Assembly: GCF_011806405.1 (NCBI RefSeq)
Contig: NZ_JAATOW010000010.1
Coordinates: 62,001-126,000, forward strand
DNA from: Pseudooceanicola sp. HF7
Lineage (GTDB): Bacteria > Pseudomonadota > Alphaproteobacteria > Rhodobacterales > Rhodobacteraceae
DNA: 64,000 nucleotides
Direction: 5' to 3'
Shown one piece after another: positions 34,174-43,299 of the stretch. The position numbers and the translations under genes are program-made. The first letter of the stretch is position 1. Each line of letters begins with the position of its first letter. The notes beneath the pieces are model-generated. The model was not told the origin of the DNA, did not search any database, and saw only the letters and a list, made by a program, of their open reading frames with translations.

Positions 34174-35429
34174 GCGTCACCTCCACCCATGCGGGTCAAT
34201 TCGTATTCCAGTACTTTCGGATCCTCGCGCCAGCGCGCCAGCATGTCCTTGGCCACATCGCCCACGGCGACCTCTTCCAGCCCGCCGCGCAGACCGGAGA
34301 TCACGGCGCGTGCCAGGGCCTTGGGCTGGACCTTGGGCGGTGGCAGCGGCTGGTGCCAGGCATCCTCGGTCGGGCCGCTGAAGACGTTCATCACCCGCAG
34401 CCCGCCGCCGTGCACCTCGGCCCGCAGGGCCTGGGAGAGCGACAGCGCCGCCGCTTGCGAGGCCGCGAAGGGGCCGATCTGGGGCAGGTTGGACAGCGCA
34501 TGGACCGACAGCAGGTTGACCCAGGCCACGGCGTTATTGACCCCGTCGGCCCCGCGCCCGGCCATCGCCGGACCAAAGACCTGGGCCAGGCGCATCAGGC
34601 CGAAGTAGTTCACTTCCATCTCGTCGCGGGCAAAGGTCACGTCGCCGCGCGCGAACAGCCCGCCGGGCCGGATGAAGCGGGCATTGTTGACCAGGATATC
34701 CGTCTTGCCGCCGATCTGGCCGGCCAGCTCCTGGACTGAGCGGGTGTCGGTCACGTCCAGCGGCAGGATCTCCACCCCCTCCAGCGCGGAAAGGGCGGCG
34801 CGTTCGGCGTGGCCGCGCCATTGCTCGGATTCACCCATGAAGACCTTTGTGGCCCCGGCGTCGAGGAAGGCCTTGGCCAGGGCCAGGGCATCGGGCGCAC
34901 GGGCATCGGTGATCAGCACCCGGCGGTGCCGGGGATCGCATGTCATTTCGCGCAGGATCTTGTCATCCTCCATGTTGGGGGTCGCGCGGGGCGGCATGGC
35001 CACCAGCACGCCCTGCCCGGCCCGGTCCAGCCGCGCGGTCATCCGCACGGGCCCGGCCTGTTCCACGTCGCCATGCAGGTAGGCCATGACAGAGACGCCG
35101 ACCGCAAGGCGCACGGTGCCGATCCGCCAGTCGCCGCGTTCGCGGAAATAGGGCGCGGTGGAGACGCGCACGGTGCTTTCGGCGATCACCTGGCCGTTGG
35201 GATCGGTGTCCTGCCAGCGCAGGTCGCCGGACAGGCATTTCCCGCAGGCATCGCGCGGCGGATATTGCACAGCGCCGCACTCGCCGCAGTGCTGCAGCAT
35301 GAAGCGCCCCTCTGCCGCCGCCGCCGTCAGGCCAAGCGCGGCGCGGCTGCGCGGCACCGGCGGCAGGGTCGGCACCGGGGTGCGCAGCTGCGGGTTCTTC
35401 TTGCCGGGTCTCTCGATCGGAACGCTCAT
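34170..35429 (-). CDS. DUF35/OB-fold - SDR fusion protein
   Basis: A 419-residue fusion. The N-terminal part (about 45-165) has a zinc-ribbon (CGECGAVQYPPRDACGKCLSG) followed by an OB-fold, the DUF35 architecture found in partners of thiolase-like proteins. From about 175 onward it is SDR-like, with DILVNNARF and VNYFG. The usual TGxxxGxG dinucleotide motif is not clear (VLITDARAPDALALA) and a Y-x3-K pair is not obvious (FAASQAAAL), so the SDR part may be degenerate or structural. The ATG at 35429 overlaps the thiolase stop. Such DUF35 partners bind and help thiolase-like aldolases. Confidence 0.78.
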   Translation of the reverse strand: MSVPIERPGKKNPQLRTPVPTLPPVPRSRAALGLTAAAAEGRFMLQHCGECGAVQYPPRDACGKCLSGDLRWQDTDPNGQVIAESTVRVSTAPYFRERGDWRIGTVRLAVGVSVMAYLHGDVEQAGPVRMTARLDRAGQGVLVAMPPRATPNMEDDKILREMTCDPRHRRVLITDARAPDALALAKAFLDAGATKVFMGESEQWRGHAERAALSALEGVEILPLDVTDTRSVQELAGQIGGKTDILVNNARFIRPGGLFARGDVTFARDEMEVNYFGLMRLAQVFGPAMAGRGADGVNNAVAWVNLLSVHALSNLPQIGPFAASQAAALSLSQALRAEVHGGGLRVMNVFSGPTEDAWHQPLPPPKVQPKALARAVISGLRGGLEEVAVGDVAKDMLARWREDPKVLEYELTRMGGGDA

Positions 35430-36607
35430 GCGCCTTCCCCTGTCAGAATGGCCGCGCCGGTGCACAGCCCTCGGTCATAGTTGATCATCCCGAAGCCCGA
35501 GACCATGGCCTGTTTCGCCCCCGCCACCTGGGTCGGACCGGCCTGGCCGGTCACCTGGCGGATCGCCTCGACAATCCCGATAAAGCCGCCGGCCGCACCG
35601 GGCTGTCCGCCCGAAAGCTGCCCGCCAGAGGTGTTATGCGGGAAATCGCCTTTGATCGTCAGGTCATGGGCGCGCAGGAATTCCGGCCCCTCGCCCTTGC
35701 CGCAGAAGCCCAGGTCCTCGATCTGCATCACGCAGATGACCGGGTAATCGTCATAGGTCTGAAGCAGGTCGATCTGCTCCGGCCGCGTGCCGGCCATCTG
35801 GTAAAGCTCGTCGACATCCATGGCCCAGCCGCCGCGATCCTGGATCGGATCCTCGGGGAAGGCATTGTGGCGCTCGATCGCGCCGGTCAGGCGGGCGAAG
35901 GGAATGCCCTGGGCCTGCGCATCCTCTTCGCGCATCACCAGGAAGGCCTCTGACCCCGCGCAGGGCATGACGCAATCAAACAGCGCGATCGGATCAGAGA
36001 TCATCCGCGCGTTCATGTATTGCTCCATCGTCAGCGGAGTCTTCATCAGCGCGTTGGGATTGCGCAGGGCATTGTCCCGCTGGGACACGCAGATGCGCCC
36101 GAAATCCTCGCGCTGCGCGCCATGGGCGGTCATGTAGTGATCCGTCAGCAGCGCGAAGCAGCTGTTCGGCCCGCCCGCGCCATAGGGATAGCTAGCATCC
36201 TGGGCAAAGCGGGAAAAGCCCGACAGGCTGCGGCGGAAACTGTCCACGTGATTGGCATCGCCCGCCACGCAGGCCACGACATCCGCATCACCGGCCTGGA
36301 CCGCCCGCGCGGCGCGGCGCAGACCGACCAGCCCCGCAGCACCGCCCATGGGAATGTGATCCAGCCAGCGCGGGGTAAGCCCCAGGTGCTGGGTCAGCCC
36401 CACCGCGCTGTCCGGCCCAAGCGAGAAACTGGTGACGGAGAAACCGTCCACGTCCCCAGGTGTCAGCCCGGCGGCCTTCAGGGAGTTGCGCAGCGCCCCG
36501 GCGATCCACCAATGGGCGGTCTTCGTGGAGAACCGCTCATAGGCCATGCCTGCCGGCGCGGCCAGGACCACGCCGTCATAGCCCTGCCGCTTGCGTCGCC
36601 CGGCCAT
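35426..36607 (-). CDS. Thiolase-like protein lacking the nucleophilic cysteine (Ltp2-like)
   Basis: A 393-residue thiolase-fold protein. In active thiolases a cysteine sits in the segment equivalent to HIPMGGAAGLVGLRRAA; here no cysteine is present. The C-terminal NTSGGQLSGGQPGAAGG has Gln where GHP normally occurs. Loss of these residues with an adjacent DUF35 gene is characteristic of Ltp2/ChsH2-type systems, in which the thiolase fold performs retro-aldol cleavage of acyl-CoA side chains. It is linked to the upstream ligase (TGATG) and to the DUF35-SDR gene (ATGA). The substrate is not known. Confidence 0.82.
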   Translation of the reverse strand: MAGRRKRQGYDGVVLAAPAGMAYERFSTKTAHWWIAGALRNSLKAAGLTPGDVDGFSVTSFSLGPDSAVGLTQHLGLTPRWLDHIPMGGAAGLVGLRRAARAVQAGDADVVACVAGDANHVDSFRRSLSGFSRFAQDASYPYGAGGPNSCFALLTDHYMTAHGAQREDFGRICVSQRDNALRNPNALMKTPLTMEQYMNARMISDPIALFDCVMPCAGSEAFLVMREEDAQAQGIPFARLTGAIERHNAFPEDPIQDRGGWAMDVDELYQMAGTRPEQIDLLQTYDDYPVICVMQIEDLGFCGKGEGPEFLRAHDLTIKGDFPHNTSGGQLSGGQPGAAGGFIGIVEAIRQVTGQAGPTQVAGAKQAMVSGFGMINYDRGLCTGAAILTGEGA

Positions 36608-38232
36608 CAGCCTGCCACCTTCGGGCGCGCGGGGGCGCCATTGCGCGCCACCACGTAACCGGCCTTGTCCCGGTCCCAGGTCTGCGGGCCGACGCCCTGT
36701 TCGCGCAGCGGGAACTTGGTCACCTTGCCATTGGCGGTGGTCGGCAGGGCCTCCACGAAATCCAGGAAGCGCGGCACGGCGAAATAGGGCATCCGGGGGG
36801 TGCAGTGATCCAGCAGCGCCTCCGGCGTCAGGCTCTTGCCCGGCTTGAGGACCACGGCGGCCATCACCTCGTCCTCGGCCAGTTCGGAGCGCACGGGGAA
36901 GGCGGCGGCATTGGCCACATCGGGATGGCTGACCAGCACCTGCTCCACCTCGAAGGAAGAGATATTCTCGCCCCGGCGGCGGATCGCGTCCTTCATGCGA
37001 TCCAGGAAGCGGAAGTAGCCATCGGGCTCCTGCACTACGCGGTCGCCGCTGTGGAACCAGAGGTTCTGCCAGGCCTCGACCGTCTTTTCGGGCATGCCGA
37101 AATAGCCGGTGGAAAAGGCATTGGCCTCATCCGCGCGCAGCAACAGTTCGCCGGCCTCGCCCGGGGGCACGGGCTGGTCGTTTTCATCCACGACGCGCGC
37201 CTCGAAGCCGGGGCGCAGCTTGCCCATCATGCCGTTGCGCTGCTCATCGGGCGTGGCGCCGATGACAAAGTTGGTCTCTGTCGCGCCGTAGCCGTCCACC
37301 AGCCCGATGCCGAACCTTTCGCGGAAACTGTCGAACATGTCGCCGGGCGTGGCCGGGGCCAGGGCGATGCGGCAGCGGTGGGTCCGGGTTTCCGGCCCCT
37401 CGGCGCGGGCCATCAGCATCGGGACCATGGCGCCCAGCAGGTAGGTCACCGTCGCCTTGTGCTTGTCGAGCGCGGCAAAGTAGTTCGACACGGAGAAGCG
37501 CGGCTCGATCACCACGGTGGCGCCGGTCAGCAGGGCCTGGAAGCAGGTGTTCATGGCATTGGTGTGGAACAGCGGCAGCGATGTCAGCAGCACGTCATCC
37601 GCGGTCACGCCCAGCAGGGCGGCGGTGTGATAGCCCCACCAGAAGAACTGCGCATGGGGGCAGCAGACCCCCTTCGAGGGCCCCGTGGTGCCGGAGGTGA
37701 AGAGGATCAGCAGCGTCTCGCTGGGCTGCACATCGGCGGCAGGCAGCGCCTCGCCCCCCTCGGGCAGCGGCTGGCGGATGCCGTCCGTTTCTTCGCCGTC
37801 GATCACCCAGATGGACTTCAGGTCCGGGGCGGTAACGGTATCCAGCGCCGGCAGCAGGTCCTTTTCGATCACCAGCAGGCAGGCGCCGCTGGTCTTCAGG
37901 ATATGTTCGAACTGCATCCCGCGCGTGGCGGTATTGACCGGCACCGCGATGGCGCCCAGCCAGCCGCAGCCCAGCAGAAGGCGCAGGAACTCCGGCCGGT
38001 TGCCCGCCAGGATCGCCACGCGATCGCCGCGCTTGATCCCCGCTGCGGCCAGCGCCCCCGCCGTCTGCGCCGCGATCCGCATCGCATCGGCGCAGGTCCA
38101 GCTTTCCTGCCGGAACACGGCCAGCCGCCGGTCCGGGTGGGCCTGGGCCTGCTGGGTCAGCATCCCCGGCAAGGAGCGCGTCTCCGGCGGGAAGGTTTGC
38201 TTCAGGGCTTCTACGGAGTCGATCACTGTCAC
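36607..38232 (-). CDS. AMP-dependent acyl-CoA ligase
   Basis: A 541-residue ANL-family adenylating enzyme. The P-loop LFTSGTTGPSKGV, the motif GYGATETN and the DRMKDAIRRRGENIS hinge are intact, and the terminal lysine lies in TTANGKVTKF. It activates a carboxylic acid to an acyl-CoA in the cytosol. The GTG start at 38232 is preferred because AAAGGA precedes it by about 10 nt; upstream in-frame TTG would add residues with no homology. It heads the ligase-thiolase-DUF35/SDR-hydrolase operon and is divergent from a LysR gene. The acid activated is unknown. Confidence 0.88.
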   Translation of the reverse strand: MTVIDSVEALKQTFPPETRSLPGMLTQQAQAHPDRRLAVFRQESWTCADAMRIAAQTAGALAAAGIKRGDRVAILAGNRPEFLRLLLGCGWLGAIAVPVNTATRGMQFEHILKTSGACLLVIEKDLLPALDTVTAPDLKSIWVIDGEETDGIRQPLPEGGEALPAADVQPSETLLILFTSGTTGPSKGVCCPHAQFFWWGYHTAALLGVTADDVLLTSLPLFHTNAMNTCFQALLTGATVVIEPRFSVSNYFAALDKHKATVTYLLGAMVPMLMARAEGPETRTHRCRIALAPATPGDMFDSFRERFGIGLVDGYGATETNFVIGATPDEQRNGMMGKLRPGFEARVVDENDQPVPPGEAGELLLRADEANAFSTGYFGMPEKTVEAWQNLWFHSGDRVVQEPDGYFRFLDRMKDAIRRRGENISSFEVEQVLVSHPDVANAAAFPVRSELAEDEVMAAVVLKPGKSLTPEALLDHCTPRMPYFAVPRFLDFVEALPTTANGKVTKFPLREQGVGPQTWDRDKAGYVVARNGAPARPKVAG

Positions 38233-38295
38233 CTGCTGGGTTCCTTTTTCCTTGTCCCGCCCAGCATTCGGCCAGAGCCGGCGCGGGTCAAACAA

Positions 38296-38314
38296 CTATC
38301 ATTGCCCCTATCAT
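38296..38314. promoter_or_regulatory. Candidate LysR-type binding site
   Basis: A direct repeat CTATCAT at 38296-38302 and 38308-38314 (12-bp period) lies in the 121-bp divergent gap between the ligase and the LysR gene. Its position suits control of both genes; binding is inferred. Confidence 0.4.
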
Positions 38315-38353
38315 GACTTATTCTTATATTGCACCCACCCCGGGGGATCTTCC

Positions 38354-39250
38354 ATGGAATTGCGTCAACTCAGGCACTTCGTGACCATCGTGCGGTTCTC
38401 CAGCTTCAGCCTGGCCGCCGAAAAGCTGAACCTGACGCAGCCCGCGCTCAGCAAGAGCATCCGCACGCTGGAACAATCGCTGGGCCTGAAGCTGCTGGAC
38501 CGGGGGCCGAACGGCGTGCGCCTGACGGTCTTCGGGGAAAGCCTGATGGGCTATGCAGAGCTGATCCTTTCGCTGACAGAGGAAGCCGCGGATGAGCTGG
38601 ACGCGCTGCGCGGCGTGCGCAGCGGCACGCTTGAGGTCGGGGCGATGGCGGCGGTGCTGGGCTCCCTCCTGCCGCGCGCCGTGCAAAGCTTCATGGCGGC
38701 CCGCCCGGATATGGAGATCATCGTGCACGAAGGGCTGAACGACGCCATGCTAGAGGCGCTTTATGCCGGCAAGCTGGACGTGGTGCTGACCGTGCCGCCG
38801 GTGGATCACCTGCATGACGAATACGAATGGACCCCGCTGCGCAAGGAACCGATGGATATCGTGGTGGGCAAATCCCATCCGCTGGCGGATCGCGACGGGG
38901 TGGAGCTGGCCGATCTGACGCCCTTTTCCTGGGTGGTGCCCCCCCGGCCGGAACCGGACCGGATCAGCCTGGACGCGCTGTTTCTCAGCGCCGGCCTGCC
39001 CAAGCCCGCCATCGCGGTAGAGACGACATCGGTCACCTTCCTGGCCGGCATCCTGCTGCAATCGGATCACCTGAGCTACCTGACCCGGTCGAACATGTAC
39101 ACGACCTACACCGCCCTGAACGCCCTGACGACCCTGAAGATGACCGCCCCCACGTGGGATCGCACGGTCTGCGCGGTCTACCGGCGGCGCGGCACCATCC
39201 GCCCGGCGGTGCTGGCCTTCATCCAGGAATTGCAGGGCATCTTCAGCTAA
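38354..39250 (+). CDS. LysR-family transcriptional regulator
   Basis: A 298-residue LTTR. The N-terminal helix-turn-helix is FSLAAEKLNLTQPALSKSIRTLEQ, and LDRGPNGVRLT is the usual linker start. The remaining 200 residues form the effector-binding domain. It is divergently arranged to the acyl-CoA ligase operon, the classical layout for an LTTR and its target. The ATG at 38354 gives the family length; a longer in-frame frame runs into the ligase promoter and gene. Confidence 0.9.
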   Translation: MELRQLRHFVTIVRFSSFSLAAEKLNLTQPALSKSIRTLEQSLGLKLLDRGPNGVRLTVFGESLMGYAELILSLTEEAADELDALRGVRSGTLEVGAMAAVLGSLLPRAVQSFMAARPDMEIIVHEGLNDAMLEALYAGKLDVVLTVPPVDHLHDEYEWTPLRKEPMDIVVGKSHPLADRDGVELADLTPFSWVVPPRPEPDRISLDALFLSAGLPKPAIAVETTSVTFLAGILLQSDHLSYLTRSNMYTTYTALNALTTLKMTAPTWDRTVCAVYRRRGTIRPAVLAFIQELQGIFS

Positions 39251-39261
39251 ACGCGGGGCCG

Positions 39262-39885
39262 TCACAGCCCTTCGCTGATGGGGGAGACCCCGCTGACCAG
39301 CAGTTCCGGCAGGTCGCGCAGACTTTGCAGATCGAAGGTCTCAAGGAAGGTATCGGTGGTGACGAACGTATGCGGCGCGCCGGTGCGCGGGGATCGCGGG
39401 CCACTGGCGATCAGCGATTTCAGGCGCAGGCGCGAAAGCAGGTCGCGGCTGACCTTCTTGCCGAAGATCGCCACCAGCCCGGCGCGGTCGATGGGCTGGT
39501 GATAGGCAATGGCGCAGAGCACGGCCATCTCCATCTCCGTGAACTCCAGGCCGCGTTCAGAGGCCGGTTTGACCGCCAGGATCGCCTCGGCGAACTCGGT
39601 GCGGGTGCGAAAGACCCAGCCCCCCGGCACCTGCGCCAGCACATAGGGCCGCCCGGTCAGCTCGGCCCGGATATCCTCGATCAGATCGGCGAGCGGGACC
39701 CCCTCTCCGACGATGCGCGCCAGGTGCTGGGGCGGGATGGGCACCGGGCTGGCGAACAGCGCTGCCTCTATCCGGCCCATCCAGATGCGCCGGCGCTGCG
39801 CGGGCGCAAGATCGGCAAGCTCCCGATCAAAGGGCGGCGGATCCGCAGAGCCGCTGGCGGAGGCCGTCTTCGCGCCCTTCGTCAT
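39262..39885 (-). CDS. ScpB-like protein (accessory SMC-ScpAB subunit)
   Basis: A 207-residue protein with two winged-helix segments. RIEAALFASPVPIPPQHLARIVG and EMEMAVLCAIAYHQPIDRAGL match the ScpB fold, which bridges SMC and ScpA in chromosome condensation. It is not next to scpA. Its start overlaps the stop of the DUF1403-like gene (ATGA), so the two form an operon. Orphan ScpB/DUF1403 pairs occur on rhizobial and rhodobacterial accessory replicons. A role in plasmid/chromid maintenance or defence is possible but unproven. Confidence 0.75.
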   Translation of the reverse strand: MTKGAKTASASGSADPPPFDRELADLAPAQRRRIWMGRIEAALFASPVPIPPQHLARIVGEGVPLADLIEDIRAELTGRPYVLAQVPGGWVFRTRTEFAEAILAVKPASERGLEFTEMEMAVLCAIAYHQPIDRAGLVAIFGKKVSRDLLSRLRLKSLIASGPRSPRTGAPHTFVTTDTFLETFDLQSLRDLPELLVSGVSPISEGL

Positions 39886-40844
39886 GGCAGGATTCCGTAG
39901 AGGCGGAAGGTCGGGCGGCCCGTCAGCTCCCGCGCGACGCCAAGGCTGACCAGCCGGTCGCAGAACCGCCGCGCGGCGCGGTCGGTCATGGCAATGGACG
40001 TGCCCCGGATGCGCGGCGACAGCATGCCAGAGGGGGCAACGGCATCTTCGCTCAGGAACAGCTCCACCGCCGCGTCGGAGGCCTTCGAGCGCAGCTTGGG
40101 CGCGACGCGGCGCAGCGCCTCGGCCCGGCGGGACAGGTCCTGTGACAGCGCGATCGCACCCCGGACAGAGCGGAAGAGCGCGCGGCTGAGGGCCAGGTCG
40201 GCCCCCGGCCCGGTCCCCTCAAGCGCGCGCAGGTCGCGCTTGGCCAGGTGCAGGGCCGTCAGCGGCAGGATCTGACTGCGCCGCAGGGCGCGCGCCAGCA
40301 CCACGTCCGACATGAGGCAGGCGATGCCTTCGGCGCGGTCATCGGCCAGAAGCACCGCGCGCATGATCCCGGCGCAGGCGGTGAGCGGCCCCTGGGTCTT
40401 CAGCTGATCGAGCGCCGTGGCCAGCCAGCCCTCCAGGTTGGGCCCCAGGCCGGGGCCGACCAGATCGGCCAGCTCCGCCTGCCATCCCCTGGTCCCAAGG
40501 CGGATCTTCAGCGCCGCGCGCCAGAAGACCAGCAGATCGCCATCGGGGCCGGGGGCCTCTCCCGGCGGGGTCAGGTGATAGGCGTCGCGGATCTCGCCCT
40601 CCTGCGCCAGACGCCCCTCAAGGGCAGAGGTCGCGGCAGAGGCGCTGAGCGCCAGGCGGTTGGCCAGCAATGCCTGCGGCACGGCAGCGTCAGGATCCGC
40701 CAGCAGCCCCTCAAGCAGGGCAAGGCCGGCACCGCAGAGAAAGGCCGCGTTCTCAGGGCTTTCCGGCATCCGCGCCGTCAGCCAACCGGGCAGGCCCGGC
40801 AGCGGGGGCAGCGCCGCAAGGGGGGACGGGGGATGGGCTGTCAT
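39882..40844 (-). CDS. DUF1403-like protein
   Basis: A 320-residue, mostly helical, cytosolic protein. No catalytic motif, signal peptide or membrane segment is visible. The central region (GWQAELADLVGPGLGPNLEGWLATAL) and a helix-rich C-terminus ending in winged-helix-like SLGVARELTGRPTFRLYGI resemble proteins annotated as DUF1403, often encoded next to ScpB. The shared ATGA overlap implies a physical or functional partnership. The assignment is from recollection of the family, not from a search. Confidence 0.6.
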   Translation of the reverse strand: MTAHPPSPLAALPPLPGLPGWLTARMPESPENAAFLCGAGLALLEGLLADPDAAVPQALLANRLALSASAATSALEGRLAQEGEIRDAYHLTPPGEAPGPDGDLLVFWRAALKIRLGTRGWQAELADLVGPGLGPNLEGWLATALDQLKTQGPLTACAGIMRAVLLADDRAEGIACLMSDVVLARALRRSQILPLTALHLAKRDLRALEGTGPGADLALSRALFRSVRGAIALSQDLSRRAEALRRVAPKLRSKASDAAVELFLSEDAVAPSGMLSPRIRGTSIAMTDRAARRFCDRLVSLGVARELTGRPTFRLYGILP

Positions 40845-40916
40845 GGGGCAAGCTTGTCCAATACCGGCGCTTATGTCCAGCGAACCCTGGGCGAACCGCC
40901 GCCCCGAAGCAGCCCG

Positions 40917-41840
40917 TCAGCCCGCCTGCTCTGCCGCCGCCTGTTCAGCCCGCGCGCGCAGCACCTCAAGGAATCCCCCCAGAAGCGGCGAGCGATCGCC
41001 CTGCCGGTGCAGCACATGCAGCGCCTGGGTCACGTTCAGATCGCGCACCGGAGCAAAGCGCACGCCATGGGGCGGGCGCCAGGCCTGCATGGCATTGGCC
41101 AGCCCCAGCCCCGATCCCATGCCCACCAGCGCCAGCATCTCTGCCTCGTTCACCGGATCGGCGTTGAAGCCGGGCGCGAACCCGGCCGCGGATAGCGCCG
41201 CACTCAGGTCATCGAACAGCCGGGGGCTGGCCGCGCGCTGGAACCCGACCAGCGGATAGCCCTTCAGATCACGCAGGTGCAGCTCCGGCAGGGCCAGCAG
41301 CGGGCAATCCTCTGGCAGGGCCAGGACGATGGGAATCCGCGCCAGGCAGATCGACACCAGGTCCGCCACCCCAAGCGGGTTATAGAGGATCGCCGCATCG
41401 ACCTCATTCCGGCGCAGGGCGGCCAGCAGGGGGGCATGGGCCATGGTCGACAGGGTCACATCGGCCTCTGGCGTGGCCTGGCGGTAGGCGCGCAGCGCAT
41501 CCGGCACCAGCCCGTGCCAGGCCGCGCTTTCGATCAGCCCCAGCCGCAGGATGCCATGGCGCCCCGCCGCTGCCTGCCGCGCCCGCCCGATGCCCGATTG
41601 CAGGCGCTGCTCCACCTCCTTCATCTCGGCCAGCATCACCTGGCCGGCGCGGGTCAGCCGCACGCCCCGGGGCAGGCGCTCGAACAGGGCAAAGCCCAGC
41701 TCTGCCTCAAGCAGGCGCACCTGGCGGCTCAGCGCGGGCTGCGCAATGCCCAGGCGCAGCGCCGCACGGCCGAAATGTTCGTCTTCCGCGACGGCGATGA
41801 AATAGCGAAGTTTTCTTGACAGCATGGCAACCGATAGCAT
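40917..41840 (-). CDS. LysR-family transcriptional regulator
   Basis: A 307-residue LTTR of the CbbR/CatR-like branch: LRYFIAVAEDEHFGRAALRLGIAQPALSRQVRLLEAE forms the DNA-binding domain, followed by an effector domain. The start at 41840 is preferred since GGCAGGAC precedes it by about 10 nt; an ATG five codons later has no ribosome site. It is divergent from the SRPBCC-SDR pair, which is probably its target operon, in a 103-bp gap. A longer in-frame start at 42026 lies in the SRPBCC gene and is rejected. Confidence 0.85.
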   Translation of the reverse strand: MLSVAMLSRKLRYFIAVAEDEHFGRAALRLGIAQPALSRQVRLLEAELGFALFERLPRGVRLTRAGQVMLAEMKEVEQRLQSGIGRARQAAAGRHGILRLGLIESAAWHGLVPDALRAYRQATPEADVTLSTMAHAPLLAALRRNEVDAAILYNPLGVADLVSICLARIPIVLALPEDCPLLALPELHLRDLKGYPLVGFQRAASPRLFDDLSAALSAAGFAPGFNADPVNEAEMLALVGMGSGLGLANAMQAWRPPHGVRFAPVRDLNVTQALHVLHRQGDRSPLLGGFLEVLRARAEQAAAEQAG

Positions 41841-41943
41841 TTCGGCATCGGTCCTGCCAATGCATTGAATTGGACCACCCCCCCGGCCCCGCCCCACAAA
41901 GACGGCAGACCAGCCCCCCGGGGCCCCCGTGGAAAGGACCGGA

Positions 41944-42378
41944 ATGATCGACCCGCATTGCCATACCAGCAGCATCAAGGTGGCCCGCCCCGCAGACCAG
42001 GTCTTTGGCCTGATGGCCGACGGCATCCAGCAGGGCCAGTGGGCCTGGGGCAGTTTCGACCGCGAGGACCTGGGCCAGGGCGTCTATGCCGGCACCTCCA
42101 TGTTCGACGGCGGGCGCACCTTCGTGCGGCTCAACGTCGATGCCGACCGCCTGCTGGTGGATTACGACGTGGGCCGCGCCCCGGATGCCCTGGCTTTTCG
42201 CAACAGCGCCCGCGTCCTGCCGGGGGTCCTGCTGGGCCATGAAGAGGGCAGCTGCGTCGTCACCCTGATGACCTGGCGCCACGTGAACCAGGACGAAGCC
42301 GCCTGGCTTCAGACCTCCACCATCCACGAAGCGGAAATGTTCCTCATTCGCGGCCTGGCCGAACGCGCCGCAGGTTAA
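41944..42378 (+). CDS. SRPBCC-superfamily protein
   Basis: A 144-residue small-ligand-binding domain. IKVARPADQVFGLMADG resembles the opening strand-helix of SRPBCC/polyketide-cyclase proteins, and the remainder has alternating strands ending in a long helix (EAEMFLIRGLAE). No catalytic residues can be named. GGAAAGGAC precedes the ATG at 41944, better than the GTG five codons upstream. It is followed 46 bp later by an SDR gene and divergent from LysR. It may bind the SDR substrate. Confidence 0.68.
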   Translation: MIDPHCHTSSIKVARPADQVFGLMADGIQQGQWAWGSFDREDLGQGVYAGTSMFDGGRTFVRLNVDADRLLVDYDVGRAPDALAFRNSARVLPGVLLGHEEGSCVVTLMTWRHVNQDEAAWLQTSTIHEAEMFLIRGLAERAAG

Positions 42379-42424
42379 GGCGCGCGACGGGCACGACAGA
42401 CACAACAGGAAAGGCAAGCCAAAG

Positions 42425-43225
42425 ATGGATCTGAGCGGAAAAACAGCGCTTATCACGGGCGGCACCCACGGCCTTGGCGGCACCATCGCGACAGAGCTGC
42501 ACGCAGCCGGCGCAAACGTGCTGATCACCGGGATCGAGGACGAGGCGGGCAAAGCCCTGGCCGGGACCCTGGGCGAGCGCGCGGCCTATCACCGTATGGA
42601 CCTGTCCCGTGACGGCGATATCGACGCCGCGCTGGCCGACTGCCGCGACCGTTTCGGCAAGCTCGACATCATTGTGCACAACGCCTGCTCCTACCTGGAT
42701 TCCGGCCTGTCCACGGCGCGGGAGGATTGGCTGACCTCTCTCAACATCAACGTGGTCGGGGCCTCTGTCCTGGTGGACAAGGCGCGGCCCATGCTGACCG
42801 CTCCCGGCGGCGTGGTGGTGCTGATCGGCAGCGTGTCGGGCAAGTCCGGCAACCATTCGCGCGGCCCCTATTCCGTCAGCAAGGCCGCCATCGCGCAGCT
42901 GGCAAAGCTGATGGCGGTGCAACTGGGCACCGATGGCATCCGCGCGCTGACCGTCAGCCCGGGCTGGACCTGGACCCCGCCGATGGAGGCGATGACCGAT
43001 GGCGACCGCGACATCGCTGACAAGGCCGGCGCAAAGGTGAACCTGCTGGGCCGTGTGGGGCGTCAGAAGGAAGTGGCCAACGCGGTGGTCTTCGCCGCCT
43101 CTGATGCCGCCTCCTGGGTGACGGGCTGCGACATCCCGGTGGACGGCGGCTTTACCACGCTGGCCTCTGACCAGGGCCTTGGCCCGCGCCACTGGTGCAG
43201 CGTGATCGCGTCAGAGCAGTCCTGA
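42425..43225 (+). CDS. SDR family oxidoreductase
   Basis: A 266-residue classical SDR: TGGTHGLG near residue 11, HNAC in place of NNAG, the serine in IGSVSG, and YSVSK as the catalytic pair. AGGAAAGGC precedes the ATG. It follows the SRPBCC gene and faces a LysR regulator, suggesting a small inducible unit that reduces a ketone or oxidises an alcohol. The C-terminus (LGPRHWCSVIAS) is longer than in most SDRs. It ends in a 205-bp convergent gap that carries an 11-bp tandem element. Confidence 0.85.
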   Translation: MDLSGKTALITGGTHGLGGTIATELHAAGANVLITGIEDEAGKALAGTLGERAAYHRMDLSRDGDIDAALADCRDRFGKLDIIVHNACSYLDSGLSTAREDWLTSLNINVVGASVLVDKARPMLTAPGGVVVLIGSVSGKSGNHSRGPYSVSKAAIAQLAKLMAVQLGTDGIRALTVSPGWTWTPPMEAMTDGDRDIADKAGAKVNLLGRVGRQKEVANAVVFAASDAASWVTGCDIPVDGGFTTLASDQGLGPRHWCSVIASEQS

Positions 43226-43299
43226 ACCGGGCATGAAGGTACTGCGGGGCGCCATGGTGCGCCCCCGCACATTACCAAACCGCTGCCCCACCGCGCGCT

